A stretch of DNA of 37,311 nucleotides, taken from positions 1 to 37,311 of the forward strand of contig JAEUVK010000021.1 in the NCBI GenBank assembly GCA_016787135.1. The letters run 5' to 3'. A model generated the notes under the pieces. That model was not told where the DNA came from, did no database searches, and worked only from the letters and a program-made list of their open reading frames with translations. Positions 24,652-33,815 of the stretch are shown here, piece after piece; the stretch's first letter is position 1; each line of letters opens with the position of its first letter. This DNA comes from Chitinophagaceae bacterium. GTDB lineage: Bacteria > Bacteroidota > Bacteroidia > Chitinophagales > Chitinophagaceae. The translations under genes were made by a program, and so were the position numbers.

Positions 24652-26238
24652 ATGCAAAGATTGCTATTTGTACTTCCTTTGATATTCTTTCAGTATACTC
24701 TGGTTGCACAGAATAATATTGATGTACTGCATTATAAATTTGAAATTGAACTTTCTGACAAATCCGATACTATTTCAGGTATTGCAACGATCGATGTAAA
24801 GTTTCTTTCTGAATCTGGTAGCATATCGTTCGCCCTTATTGGGCCTAAACAGCCAGGCAGCAAAGGAATGCTGATCTATACACAACATGACACACTCCAC
24901 CCTTTCATTGCGATAGTTCGGGATGATAAGGTCATCCTGGATCTTTCAGATACTGCCAAAGCCGGAGAAGAACGGCGATTCATCATTCATTACTTTGGAG
25001 TTCCATCCGACGGACTCATCATTTCCCGTAACAAATACGGACACCGCACTTTCTTTTCCGATAACTGGCCCGACAGGGCCCATCACTGGATACCCTGCAT
25101 TGATGACCCCTCGGACAAAGCATCGGTTGAATTTATTATTACAGCACCTTCTCATTACAAAGTCGTTTCCAATGGTATTTTACAGGTAGAAAAAGAATTA
25201 CCAGACAATAGAAAGCTGACCCACTGGAAAGAAGATGTACCGCTCCCGACAAAGATCATGGTGATCGGTATAGCCGATTTTGCTGTGGATACAGCAGGAT
25301 ATGTCAATAACATCCCCGTTACCAGCTGGGTGTTCCCGGAAAATAAAAAGGCTGGTTTTTATGATTATGCACAGGCCAAAGACATCTTATCTTATTTCAA
25401 TAATTACATTGGTCTTTATCCTTATAAAAAGTTAGCCAATGTACAATCCAAGACCATTTTTGGTGGTATGGAAAATGCAGGCGCCATTTTTTATCATGAA
25501 AATTCTGTCACCGGCAAACGATCGGAAGAAAGACTGCTGGCCCATGAAATAGTACACCAGTGGTTTGGCGATATGGCTACCGAAAGGAACTTCTCTCATC
25601 TTTGGCTGAGTGAAGGGTTCGCTACATATCTCTCCAACATTTACTTAGAATCAGAATATGGCAGGGAGAGAATGGAAAAAGAAATGAAAGAAGACCGGGA
25701 GCAGGTCATTGATTTTGCAAGGTCGTCTGAACAGGCAGTAGTAGATACTATTTCACCGTATATGAAACTATTGAATGCAAATAGTTACCAGAAAGGCGGA
25801 TGGGTGTTACATATGCTCCGTCGCCAACTGGGTGATTCAGTCTTTCGTTCCCTCATCAAAAATTACTATGCTTCTTACGCCGGCAAAAATGCGGACACAA
25901 AAGATTTTCAGAAAATATGCGAACATACTTCCGGCAAGAGCCTTGAAACATTCTTCCGCCAATGGTTATATACTCCGGGTCTGCCAAAGCTGGAAATAAA
26001 ATGGAAGTATGATGCAAAGAAGAAAATAGTTGTACTATCAATAGATCAGTTGCAAAAGGACTTATTTGATTTTCCCCTGGAAATAGAAATACAATCAGCT
26101 AAGGGCAAAAGGCAACAAAGCCTCCGGGTAAGCAAGCGGTCACAGTTATTCAGCTTACCGGTGAAAGTAACACCCCTAAAAGTAACCGCTGACCCTAACA
26201 CTTCACTTCTCTTCGAAGGTTCTGTTTCAAAAAAATAA
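24652..26238 (+). CDS. M1 family metallopeptidase (528 aa), secreted
   Basis: The protein starts with a signal peptide (MQRLLFVLPLIFFQYTLVAQ). It has the M1 aminopeptidase layout: an N-terminal beta-saddle, the exopeptidase motif GGMENAG (about 271-277, variant of GAMEN), and the zinc site HEIVH (H298, E299, H302) with the third ligand E321 in LWLSEGFATYLS. The catalytic Tyr region lies after it, followed by a short helical segment and a final beta-sandwich-like part. At 528 residues it is much shorter than aminopeptidase N (about 850) and lacks the large C-terminal helical domain. It should remove N-terminal residues from peptides in the periplasm or outside. It stands alone with its own predicted promoter. 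Confidence 0.9.
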   Translation: MQRLLFVLPLIFFQYTLVAQNNIDVLHYKFEIELSDKSDTISGIATIDVKFLSESGSISFALIGPKQPGSKGMLIYTQHDTLHPFIAIVRDDKVILDLSDTAKAGEERRFIIHYFGVPSDGLIISRNKYGHRTFFSDNWPDRAHHWIPCIDDPSDKASVEFIITAPSHYKVVSNGILQVEKELPDNRKLTHWKEDVPLPTKIMVIGIADFAVDTAGYVNNIPVTSWVFPENKKAGFYDYAQAKDILSYFNNYIGLYPYKKLANVQSKTIFGGMENAGAIFYHENSVTGKRSEERLLAHEIVHQWFGDMATERNFSHLWLSEGFATYLSNIYLESEYGRERMEKEMKEDREQVIDFARSSEQAVVDTISPYMKLLNANSYQKGGWVLHMLRRQLGDSVFRSLIKNYYASYAGKNADTKDFQKICEHTSGKSLETFFRQWLYTPGLPKLEIKWKYDAKKKIVVLSIDQLQKDLFDFPLEIEIQSAKGKRQQSLRVSKRSQLFSLPVKVTPLKVTADPNTSLLFEGSVSKK

Positions 26239-26303
26239 TACCGGCTTTCGGGGATCTATATGGATTTTGGCCAGTCAGGAAAATACTTAAAATGGAGTAT
26301 TTT

Positions 26304-26330
26304 TTGACCATACCCCTCTCCGTAATTTTC
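26304..26330 (+). promoter_or_regulatory. Candidate promoter of the 358-aa membrane protein
   Basis: TTG at 26304-26306 and TAATTTTC at 26323-26330 (one mismatch to TAnnTTTG) are 16 nt apart, slightly short. A small stem AGGGT / ACCCT (26331-26335 with 26343-26347) fills the leader up to the ATG at 26350. Confidence 0.35.
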
Positions 26331-26349
26331 AGGGTTAAAGTCACCCTGT

Positions 26350-27426
26350 ATGGAAAATAAATCAAATACTACCTCTACTGTATTAAATAAAATAATCATC
26401 CCTGTAGTCACCACCGTGCTTGGGGCCACAGCTATTTACTTCCTGGGCTTCAATAAGAAATCGGGCCGTTCTGACATGGAAAAAATGCTGATCACCAAGG
26501 AAGCCACGATCAAAGCCTGGAAATCTTTTGTCACCACACAAAATATTGGCTATAAGAATATGAAGTCACTTTCTGAGGAGTATTATGAGAAACTTGGAGA
26601 AGCAGCTAAAGAAAAAGGCCTTAAGGGAACTGTTCCGGTCTTTACAGATTTCAAAGACGACCTTTTTAAGGAGATGAAAAAAACCACCAATGATATAAAT
26701 GAGATATTGAAGAATGAAGATATCGATGAAGGCTTTGTTTCGATGCTGAACAGGACTCTGGAGAACGGGAAAGATGAAGAAAAAAAGGTTATCGCTTTTT
26801 TTGATGACATAACCAGCCTGGCCAGATCGGATATAGATGAACAGGAAAAAGCAGCCCGCTGGGAAAAACTGGCTGGCAAGTTCTCAGACATGGAAGAGAG
26901 AGCATCAGCCAGAGCAGCCAACGAAGCGGAAGAGATCGCTAAAACTCTTTCTGAACGATATGGGCAATCATTTGACCTGAACCAACTGCAGGTATATGTC
27001 GATTATAAAAAAGAAAAAGACAATAAACCTGAAGCTGATAAGACAGGTGGCGGTGATGAAAAAAAAGAAAAAGCCCCATCTGATCCGGGCAGTGAAACGG
27101 AATATACCAACGATGGTACCGGCGGCAGTTCATCGGGCAATCCTATCGAGCCTACCACTTCTTTACTGACCGGCGAATGGGAAATGAAGGGTGGGGCGCT
27201 TGAACTATCAAAGAACGGAAACATGTTCTGGACATTTGAAGGCAAAGGCTACACTTCCGGAAGCTGGAAACTGCAGGATGGAAAATTACAGATGAAAGCC
27301 ACCAATCCTGATAACGGGAAAACCAGTACTATCATCGGGACATTGTCGGATATTACGCAAAATTCTTTTACACTTACCGTTCTATCCACACCCAAAGAAG
27401 TGTATCATTTCAAAAGAAGCAGATAG
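26350..27426 (+). CDS. Membrane-anchored helical protein with C-terminal lipocalin-like domain (358 aa)
   Basis: The function is not recognised. There is one N-terminal membrane segment (about residues 14-32, IIIPVVTTVLGATAIYFLGF) with no cleavage site, so it is a signal anchor. Residues about 40-215 are highly charged and helical, likely coiled coil (for example DEQEKAARWEKLAGKFSDM). A low-complexity acidic/Gly/Ser linker (about 220-272) follows. The last 85 residues begin LTGEWEMKGG and resemble a small lipocalin-like beta-barrel of the type seen in Bacteroidota lipoproteins. It is a single gene between the M1 peptidase and yifB, all rightward but each with its own spacing. Confidence 0.65.
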   Translation: MENKSNTTSTVLNKIIIPVVTTVLGATAIYFLGFNKKSGRSDMEKMLITKEATIKAWKSFVTTQNIGYKNMKSLSEEYYEKLGEAAKEKGLKGTVPVFTDFKDDLFKEMKKTTNDINEILKNEDIDEGFVSMLNRTLENGKDEEKKVIAFFDDITSLARSDIDEQEKAARWEKLAGKFSDMEERASARAANEAEEIAKTLSERYGQSFDLNQLQVYVDYKKEKDNKPEADKTGGGDEKKEKAPSDPGSETEYTNDGTGGSSSGNPIEPTTSLLTGEWEMKGGALELSKNGNMFWTFEGKGYTSGSWKLQDGKLQMKATNPDNGKTSTIIGTLSDITQNSFTLTVLSTPKEVYHFKRSR

Positions 27427-27490
27427 CCTGTTTATCAAACACAATACTACTTTGCGGTAATACCTGAACGGGTTATTTTCTCTACCTTCA

Positions 27491-27508
27491 ATCCGATAAT
27501 TATCGGAT
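27491..27508. promoter_or_regulatory. Perfect 18-bp palindrome one base before yifB start
   Basis: ATCCGATAATTATCGGAT is its own reverse complement over all 18 bases and ends one nucleotide before the ATG at 27510. A weak -7-like TACCTTCA (27483-27490) directly precedes it. The palindrome would then cover the transcription start, a typical operator position. The binding protein is unknown. Confidence 0.55.
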
Positions 27509-27509
27509 C

Positions 27510-29060
27510 ATGCTTGTAAAAACGTTTGGCAGTGCTGTATATGGAGTGGAAGCCATTACCATCACTATAGAGGTAAACTGGCTACCCGCTTCTGGCAAGG
27601 ACCCGATGATCGTCGGCCTGCCGGATAATGCTGTAAAGGAAAGCCTGCAACGGATAGAAAGCACTTTCAAGACCAACGGGTACCAGATGCCGAGAACAAA
27701 AGTAGTGGTGAACCTGGCGCCTGCGGATATAAAAAAGAGCGGAACCCCATTTGATCTTCCTATTGCATTAGGAATATTAGGTGCGTCTGAGCAATTAGAT
27801 AATAAAGAAGCACTGGCAAATTATGTGATCATGGGTGAGCTCAGCCTGGATGGAGAGGTTCGTCCCATTAAAGGAGCATTACCGATTTCTATACAGGCAC
27901 GTAAGGAAGGATTCAAAGGACTGATCGTTCCGAAAGTGAACGCAAGGGAAGCAGGAATGGTCAACAACTTAAATGTGTATGGCGTAACACATATTAAAGA
28001 GGTGATCGGTTTTTTTGAAAAAGAAGAGACAGGGCTGGAACCTACTAAAATAAATACAAGAGATGAGTTCTTTCATTCGCAATATGATTTTGAAATCGAC
28101 TTCGCCGATGTAAAAGGGCAGGAAAATATTAAACGAGCATTGGAAATAGCGGCAGCAGGAGGACATAACGCTATATTGATCGGGCCACCGGGCGCAGGTA
28201 AAACGATGCTGGCAAAAAGATTGCTTACCATTTTACCGCCGTTGAGTTTGCAGGAAGCGCTGGAAACAACCAAGATCCACTCCGTAGCAGGCAAGCTGCC
28301 GGAGAATTCCACGCTGATATCAAAAAGACCATTCCGTTCGCCACATCATACTATTTCTGATGTGGCATTGGTAGGCGGCGGCGGCATACCGCAACCCGGG
28401 GAGATATCACTGGCACATAATGGAGTTTTATTCCTGGATGAATTACCTGAATTCAAAAGAACAGTACTCGAGGTTATGCGCCAGCCGATGGAAGAAAGAA
28501 GAGTAACCATATCGAGAGCCAAAGTAGCTGTTGATTTTCCCGCATCTTTCATGCTGATCGCATCCATGAACCCCTGCCCTTGCGGATTTTACAATCATCC
28601 TGACAGAGAATGTACCTGCCCGCCGGGATCGGTACAGAAATACCTGAACAAAATATCAGGCCCCCTGTTAGACAGGATAGACCTGCATGTAGAAGTAACA
28701 CCTGTTGCATTTAGCGAATTATCGAACCTGAAACCCCAGGAAGGCTCTGCTCATATACGAGATCGTGTCATCAAAGCAAGAGAGATACAGGCCGAAAGAT
28801 ATAAAGAGAATAGCGGTATCTATTGCAATGCACAGATGAGCAGTAAGATGCTGAAAGAGATTTGTGTGATAAGTACAGTTGGTTCCAATCTTTTAAAAGC
28901 TGCTATGGAAAAACTCAATCTTTCAGCCAGAGCTTATGACCGTATTTTAAAAGTATCGAGAACCATTGCTGATCTCTCTGGCTCTGCTGACATAAAGCCC
29001 GAGCATTTGGCAGAAGCCATTCAATACAGAAGCCTGGACAGGGAAGGGTGGGCTGGTTAA
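27510..29060 (+). CDS. YifB/ComM family Mg-chelatase-like AAA+ ATPase
   Basis: The 516-residue protein has the family order: an N-terminal Lon-protease-like fold (about 1-170, GLPDNAVKESLQRIESTFKTNG and VNLAPADIKKSGTPFDLPIALGIL), a Mg-chelatase AAA+ domain with Walker A GPPGAGKT (225-232), Walker B LFLDELPEF, a cysteine-rich CPCGFYNHPDRECTCPPG segment, and a C-terminal helical domain. ComM relatives act as helicases in branch migration during natural transformation. In non-competent bacteria the role is less clear. No competence genes are nearby. An 18-bp palindrome sits at its start codon. Confidence 0.93.
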   Translation: MLVKTFGSAVYGVEAITITIEVNWLPASGKDPMIVGLPDNAVKESLQRIESTFKTNGYQMPRTKVVVNLAPADIKKSGTPFDLPIALGILGASEQLDNKEALANYVIMGELSLDGEVRPIKGALPISIQARKEGFKGLIVPKVNAREAGMVNNLNVYGVTHIKEVIGFFEKEETGLEPTKINTRDEFFHSQYDFEIDFADVKGQENIKRALEIAAAGGHNAILIGPPGAGKTMLAKRLLTILPPLSLQEALETTKIHSVAGKLPENSTLISKRPFRSPHHTISDVALVGGGGIPQPGEISLAHNGVLFLDELPEFKRTVLEVMRQPMEERRVTISRAKVAVDFPASFMLIASMNPCPCGFYNHPDRECTCPPGSVQKYLNKISGPLLDRIDLHVEVTPVAFSELSNLKPQEGSAHIRDRVIKAREIQAERYKENSGIYCNAQMSSKMLKEICVISTVGSNLLKAAMEKLNLSARAYDRILKVSRTIADLSGSADIKPEHLAEAIQYRSLDREGWAG

Positions 29061-29071
29061 AATCACCGGTT

Positions 29072-30007
29072 TTATTTTTTCAGTCCCAACTTTTGTAAAA
29101 ACCCTTTCTTCTTTTTATAATAGCAGGAAAGTTGCAGCATCTCTTGATGCCTGTTTTTTATTAGTAGTTCCCAGTATTGTGAAAAAAGGTTTTTCATGGC
29201 CGGATTGGTATCCATGGCAAACCTTGTCTGGTGCCGGGATATTTTATCAGGATGCTGTAATGAATAACCACTGAAGTGATAAAAGATCAACGGTCCACTG
29301 TTCACTGTAAAAGCATTGCCTTTCTTTTCCACGTTCCGTTCATGCAAATTCCAGTAAGCGGCATTACAACCCGGATGCTTTAATACTTTTACATTGGAAA
29401 AATAAAGCGGAACAAAGTTCAGCCATTTCTGGTCCACGTTCAGTCCTTCTTTGGGCCGTTCATAACACTGGTCTTTCATTCTTTGCTTCCACCAGTCAAT
29501 AAAAGCTTTTGCCGTGGAATCATTGTTCAATGCATAAAAACCCGCATTGAACATGCCTGTCTTGAGAATATCTTTTTCTTTGGGGTTGTTATTATCCTCA
29601 GGAAAAGGGGATAGTATATGTGGTGTAAGCAATATCGAAGCAGCGGCCAGTTCTTCTTCCACTGCTTTTAGTGAATCAAATAACAGCATATCACTGTCGA
29701 GGAAAATAAAGGTATCCGGTGCAAATTGCTCCAGCACATAAGCGGTGAAAAAAGATTTCAGGGCACAATTCAGTTCCAGCACATTGTACCGACTGCACAT
29801 CTCTTCAAAAAAAGGGATATTCAACTCATGTGCCTCGATCAGCTGGTGGGGAGCATAATATTCTGCAGGAATCCTTTCCTCCAGTTTATCCACCAGGCCA
29901 ATGACCAACTTATACGCCGGTGCATATTGCAAAACAGAATCACCCAGGCTTTTGGCCTGTGCAATATGATTGAGGGAGCAGGTGGTCAAAATGATCTTTC
30001 CGGGCAT
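29072..30007 (-). CDS. GT8-like glycosyltransferase
   Basis: The 311-residue protein has a GT-A fold. N-terminal KIILTTCSLNHIAQAKSLGDSV is the nucleotide-sugar binding strand, FIFLDSDMLLFDSL contains the DxD metal motif (about D100-D102), and MFNAGFYALNNDS and the later LNVDQKWLNFVP match the NxGxxL and DQ motifs of glycogenin/LPS-type GT8 enzymes. There is no signal peptide or membrane segment. It is the last gene of a leftward set: the methyltransferase stop lies 3 bp before its start. The donor and acceptor are unknown; a surface glycan is likely. It converges with yifB with an 11-bp gap. Confidence 0.8.
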   Translation of the reverse strand: MPGKIILTTCSLNHIAQAKSLGDSVLQYAPAYKLVIGLVDKLEERIPAEYYAPHQLIEAHELNIPFFEEMCSRYNVLELNCALKSFFTAYVLEQFAPDTFIFLDSDMLLFDSLKAVEEELAAASILLTPHILSPFPEDNNNPKEKDILKTGMFNAGFYALNNDSTAKAFIDWWKQRMKDQCYERPKEGLNVDQKWLNFVPLYFSNVKVLKHPGCNAAYWNLHERNVEKKGNAFTVNSGPLIFYHFSGYSLQHPDKISRHQTRFAMDTNPAMKNLFSQYWELLIKNRHQEMLQLSCYYKKKKGFLQKLGLKK

Positions 30008-30010
30008 ACA

Positions 30011-30727
30011 CTATAATTTCTCTGCTAAAACAATATTATTAAGGTACCAGTCTTTTCGTTTGGGAAGCAACCAGTGTTTGAACAAATACCAGCTGTTCAA
30101 TAGTAAATAAAAAACAGGTGCTATGGATGTCCTGAAAAATTTACTCCCGCCCAGCAAGGGTACAGCAGGAATAAAATATTCACTGAAATAAACCATCTTC
30201 ATCTGGTATATGGCACTGGTGAAATCGCCGCTTTTATCGGTAACGATAACTTTAAACCCGTTTTTCTCCAGTAAATGTTGCAAAGCAAACCTTGTGTACC
30301 GTGCATAATCAACCGGCACTTCATGTTCTTGCCAGACAAAGGGACATGTAATAAGCAGCTTCCCTTCTTTTTTAGTTACCCGTCTTATTTCAGGTAAAAT
30401 TTCTTCCATATTGAAAATATGCTCAAACACCTCACTGCTGAAAACACTGTCGAATGTTTCATCCGCAAAGGGTATCTTCTTTCCATCATAAAAAACATCC
30501 ACATTCTCATTCACATGTGAATGCCCTTCGCCTTCATAATCCAGGCCGGTGTACTCTGTTACATTCACAAATAACAGTTCGTAGGGCTTACTGCCACAGC
30601 CAAAATCAAGCAGCTTACCCGATAATTGCGGGGCATATTCCTTTATTTTCTGCAGCAATGCCCTGCGGATAAAGTAAAAGGGATTGTTCAATCCCGGCCG
30701 GAATGCTTTTGGTATCTGCTTACTCAT
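30011..30727 (-). CDS. Class I SAM-dependent methyltransferase
   Basis: The 238-residue protein has motif I LDFGCGSKPYE (about 38-48), followed by EYTGLDYEGEG, an acidic post-I residue, and FDSVFSSEVFEHIFNMEEILPEIRRVTKKEGKLLITCPF. The latter is the typical Methyltransf_11 region with a hydrophobic C-terminal half. It lies between two glycosyltransferase genes on the same strand (19 bp and 3 bp gaps), so methylation of a sugar or glycan lipid is the most likely job. The substrate is unknown. Confidence 0.85.
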   Translation of the reverse strand: MSKQIPKAFRPGLNNPFYFIRRALLQKIKEYAPQLSGKLLDFGCGSKPYELLFVNVTEYTGLDYEGEGHSHVNENVDVFYDGKKIPFADETFDSVFSSEVFEHIFNMEEILPEIRRVTKKEGKLLITCPFVWQEHEVPVDYARYTRFALQHLLEKNGFKVIVTDKSGDFTSAIYQMKMVYFSEYFIPAVPLLGGSKFFRTSIAPVFYLLLNSWYLFKHWLLPKRKDWYLNNIVLAEKL

Positions 30728-30746
30728 GTTATTGTTGTCACCCCTG

Positions 30747-31799
30747 TCACACCAGTGACCTGTATATACTTAAATATTCTTGTGCATTTTTCTTCCAATC
30801 GAACAACGAAGCCTGTTGCCGGATGGCTGCTGCCCTGTCGTGGTTTTTGTAATCAGTCATTCCTTTTTCAAAAGTATCCCGCATGGACTCCGGGCTGAAA
30901 TCATCAAAATAATACGCCACATCTCGCCCAATTTCCGGCAGGCTCATATATTTTGATAAAAAGACCGGTTTCCCAAAATGCATGGCTTCCAGCGGCGGGG
31001 CACCAAAGCCTTCTGCTACGGAAGGAAACATAAATGCCTTGCAATTGGTATAATACCAGTATTTATTTTCCTCATCTATTGCCCCGATCAGCTTTACTCT
31101 GTCTTCTACTTTCCATCGTCTTGCCTCTTCCATCACTTTTTTTGCATAATCAAAATGGTTAAGTCCTGCAATCACCAGTTCATAGTCATTATTAACTAAT
31201 AATGCCGGCAATACATGAAAATTTTTCCTTGGTTGCACCAAGCTGATGGTAAATAAGAAAGGTTTTCCCGGGCGATATACAGGTTTATCAAAACCAGTAA
31301 AGTCACTGACAGTATAGCCATTGTAAATAACCGAAGTGGACTTATCACCGAAGTGAAGATGCTGAGCTGCAAAATCCAGCGCATATTGTGAAATACCGAC
31401 GATATGGTCAGCACGGTTGGCATTGTGCTGCATCAGTTTCAATGTACGCCTGTTGCGCTTAATATTATGGGGATCCTCTACAAGGAAGTTGACATCATGA
31501 ATAGTATAAACAACTTTGGTTTTACGATTAAATGGCCTGTACTGGGAGATACCTGTAGTAAGGTGCCATACATCAAACCTGGCTGTATCCGCCTGGTACA
31601 GCTTATGTGATCGCCGGTGTGTTACATACTTAGGTTTGGTGCCAAAAAAACCAAACTTGTCACGGGGCAGATAATAATACAACTCTTCCTCCACCAATGC
31701 CTGGTTCAGCAGGTTTTCTGCAAGCCGGCAGGAAAAAGTGTACAACCCGTTATAGGGATTGTGCCGGAGGCGGTGCAGGTCAACCAGGTATTTCTTCAT
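30747..31799 (-). CDS. GT4 family glycosyltransferase
   Basis: The 350-residue GT-B enzyme has an N-terminal acceptor domain (with VVYTIHDVNFL and RNRRTLKLMQHNANRADHIVGISQYALD) and a C-terminal donor domain with PFLFTISLVQPRKNFHVLPALL and the GT4 EX7E signature in AEGFGAPPLEAMHFGKPV. It is the first gene of the leftward cluster GT4, methyltransferase, GT8. A TATATTGC box, read leftward, lies just upstream of the ATG and may be its -7 element. The cluster diverges from the ABC exporter gene (98 bp between start codons). Confidence 0.9.
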   Translation of the reverse strand: MKKYLVDLHRLRHNPYNGLYTFSCRLAENLLNQALVEEELYYYLPRDKFGFFGTKPKYVTHRRSHKLYQADTARFDVWHLTTGISQYRPFNRKTKVVYTIHDVNFLVEDPHNIKRNRRTLKLMQHNANRADHIVGISQYALDFAAQHLHFGDKSTSVIYNGYTVSDFTGFDKPVYRPGKPFLFTISLVQPRKNFHVLPALLVNNDYELVIAGLNHFDYAKKVMEEARRWKVEDRVKLIGAIDEENKYWYYTNCKAFMFPSVAEGFGAPPLEAMHFGKPVFLSKYMSLPEIGRDVAYYFDDFSPESMRDTFEKGMTDYKNHDRAAAIRQQASLFDWKKNAQEYLSIYRSLV

Positions 31800-31897
31800 C
31801 GCTGCAATATAAGGAAAGCTGCTAAGTTGTCATTTTTCCCGAACTTGTACGATGTTTGAGCATCTTTCCGCTTTATCTGTTGTAATTACAATTCTGT

Positions 31898-33730
31898 ATG
31901 AAGATATTACTGCATTACCTGAAGCCGCATAAATGGCTGGTCACTCTCGTTCTTATATTGGCCGCTATTAACATTGGATTTTCCCTGTTCGACCCGATCA
32001 TCTTCGGCAAACTGATCAACCTGGCTAACCTGCACCAGATCAATCCTGCACCGGACCAGCATTACAACTGGCATGACTATTTGTTTTTAAAGATCAATTA
32101 TATCAACAAGAACGGGCAGGAAGATCACCTGTATGGGGTAGTATGGCTATTGCTGGCTTCCATCACCGTTGCGATGATAAGCCGCATAGCCAAGAATTTC
32201 CAGGATTATTTCCTCAATGTGGTCATTCAGAAATTTGGCGCCAAGGTTTTCACCGACGGGTTACAGCATGCTATGAAACTGCCCTACCAGCAATTTGAAG
32301 ACCAGCGCAGCGGGGAAACGCTCTCGGTTTTGACCAAAGTAAGGGCCGATGTTGAAAAATTCATGATCAACTTCATCAATATACTTTTCGGAGTGATCGT
32401 GGGTATCGTCTTTGTCTTCTTCTATGCTGCGATCTTTATTCACTGGAGTATTCCCATCGCTTATCTTGTCGGTATCTTTTTGCTCACAGTCATTACCAAT
32501 TTACTGAGCAAAAAGATCAAGATCATTCAGAAGAATATTGTCGGACAAACCACCGCCCTTGCAGGATCTACAACAGAATCACTGAGAAATATCGAACTGG
32601 TAAAAAGTCTCGGGCTTACCCGCCAGGAAGTAGAACGCCTTAACAAGAATACCTATAAGATACTTGGGCTGGAGCTGACCAAAGTAAAACGAATACGCAG
32701 TATTAGCTTTATACAAGGGACAATGGTAAATACTCTGCGGCAGGTGATCCTTTTTATACTGATGTGGCTGATATTCGGCCGGTTCATGGACGCCGGCCAA
32801 CTGGTAACCATGCAGATATTTTCCTTCTTTGTATTTGGCCCTTTGCAGGAGATCGGAAATATTCTGCTTTCCTACAGGGAAGCAGAGGCCTCTTTAAATA
32901 ATTTTCATACCCTGATGCAAAAAGCTCCTGAACCCGAACCGGATAACCCGGAGCATCTCGGCAGTATCGAAACATTATCATTCCGGAAAGTAGCTTTCCA
33001 GCACCAGACCGCAGCACAAAAAGCTATCAATGACATCAGTTTCGATGTAAAGGTGGGTGAAACCATTGCCTTTGTCGGTCCAAGCGGAAGCGGCAAGTCA
33101 ACATTGATGAAATTGCTGGTAGGTTTATACCGCCCGCAGGAAGGAAAGATATTTTACAATAATCTGGATGAAACAGAGATCCGTTTTGATGACCTGCGCA
33201 ACCAGATCGGGTTCGTAACACAGGACACCAATCTTTTCAGCGGTACTATTAAAGAAAACTTATTGTTTGTAAACCCATCTGCTACAGAGGAAGATCTTTT
33301 AGACGCTTTAAATAAAGCATCCTGCCAGAATTTACTGGCAAGAGCTGAAAAAGGATTAGACACCATGATCGGAGAAGGAGGTTTAAAACTATCCGGCGGT
33401 GAAAAACAGCGGCTGTCTATTGCCAGGGCTTTGCTGCGCAAGCCTAAAATGCTGTTGTTTGATGAAGCTACATCAGCGCTGGATTCGTTAACAGAAGAAG
33501 AGATCACCGATACGATAAGAGAAATATCACAACAGGGTAAACAGATCACCATCCTTATTGCCCACAGGCTCTCTACGATCATGCATGCAGACAGGATCTA
33601 TGTATTGGAAAAAGGTGATGTGGTGGAAACAGGTAATCATGAAAAACTGTTGCACGAAAAAGGACTATACTACGCTATGTGGCGACAGCAAATAGGAGAA
33701 AGAAAGAACAAGGCTTTTGCAGTAGCATAG
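31898..33730 (+). CDS. ABC exporter, fused membrane and ATPase domains
   Basis: The 610-residue protein is a half-size type IV ABC exporter (MsbA/lipid-A or multidrug type). The membrane domain (about 1-330) has six predicted helices, the first at WLVTLVLILAAINIGFSLF. The nucleotide-binding domain has Walker A GPSGSGKST (394-402), Q-loop FVTQDTNLF, signature LSGGEKQR, Walker B MLLFDEATSALD and H-loop IAHRLSTI. It functions as a homodimer or heterodimer in the inner membrane. Location next to glycan genes suggests a lipid or glycan substrate, but drug export cannot be excluded. An 80-residue loop between helices 1 and 2 is polar and possibly periplasmic. Confidence 0.93.
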   Translation: MKILLHYLKPHKWLVTLVLILAAINIGFSLFDPIIFGKLINLANLHQINPAPDQHYNWHDYLFLKINYINKNGQEDHLYGVVWLLLASITVAMISRIAKNFQDYFLNVVIQKFGAKVFTDGLQHAMKLPYQQFEDQRSGETLSVLTKVRADVEKFMINFINILFGVIVGIVFVFFYAAIFIHWSIPIAYLVGIFLLTVITNLLSKKIKIIQKNIVGQTTALAGSTTESLRNIELVKSLGLTRQEVERLNKNTYKILGLELTKVKRIRSISFIQGTMVNTLRQVILFILMWLIFGRFMDAGQLVTMQIFSFFVFGPLQEIGNILLSYREAEASLNNFHTLMQKAPEPEPDNPEHLGSIETLSFRKVAFQHQTAAQKAINDISFDVKVGETIAFVGPSGSGKSTLMKLLVGLYRPQEGKIFYNNLDETEIRFDDLRNQIGFVTQDTNLFSGTIKENLLFVNPSATEEDLLDALNKASCQNLLARAEKGLDTMIGEGGLKLSGGEKQRLSIARALLRKPKMLLFDEATSALDSLTEEEITDTIREISQQGKQITILIAHRLSTIMHADRIYVLEKGDVVETGNHEKLLHEKGLYYAMWRQQIGERKNKAFAVA

Positions 33731-33815
33731 TTTTTTGCATTCCGTTTATACTTTTTTCCTCTGGCAAATCAAACAGAATTTTCTTTATCATTGTCTTGAA
33801 TAAATTACCTCATTG

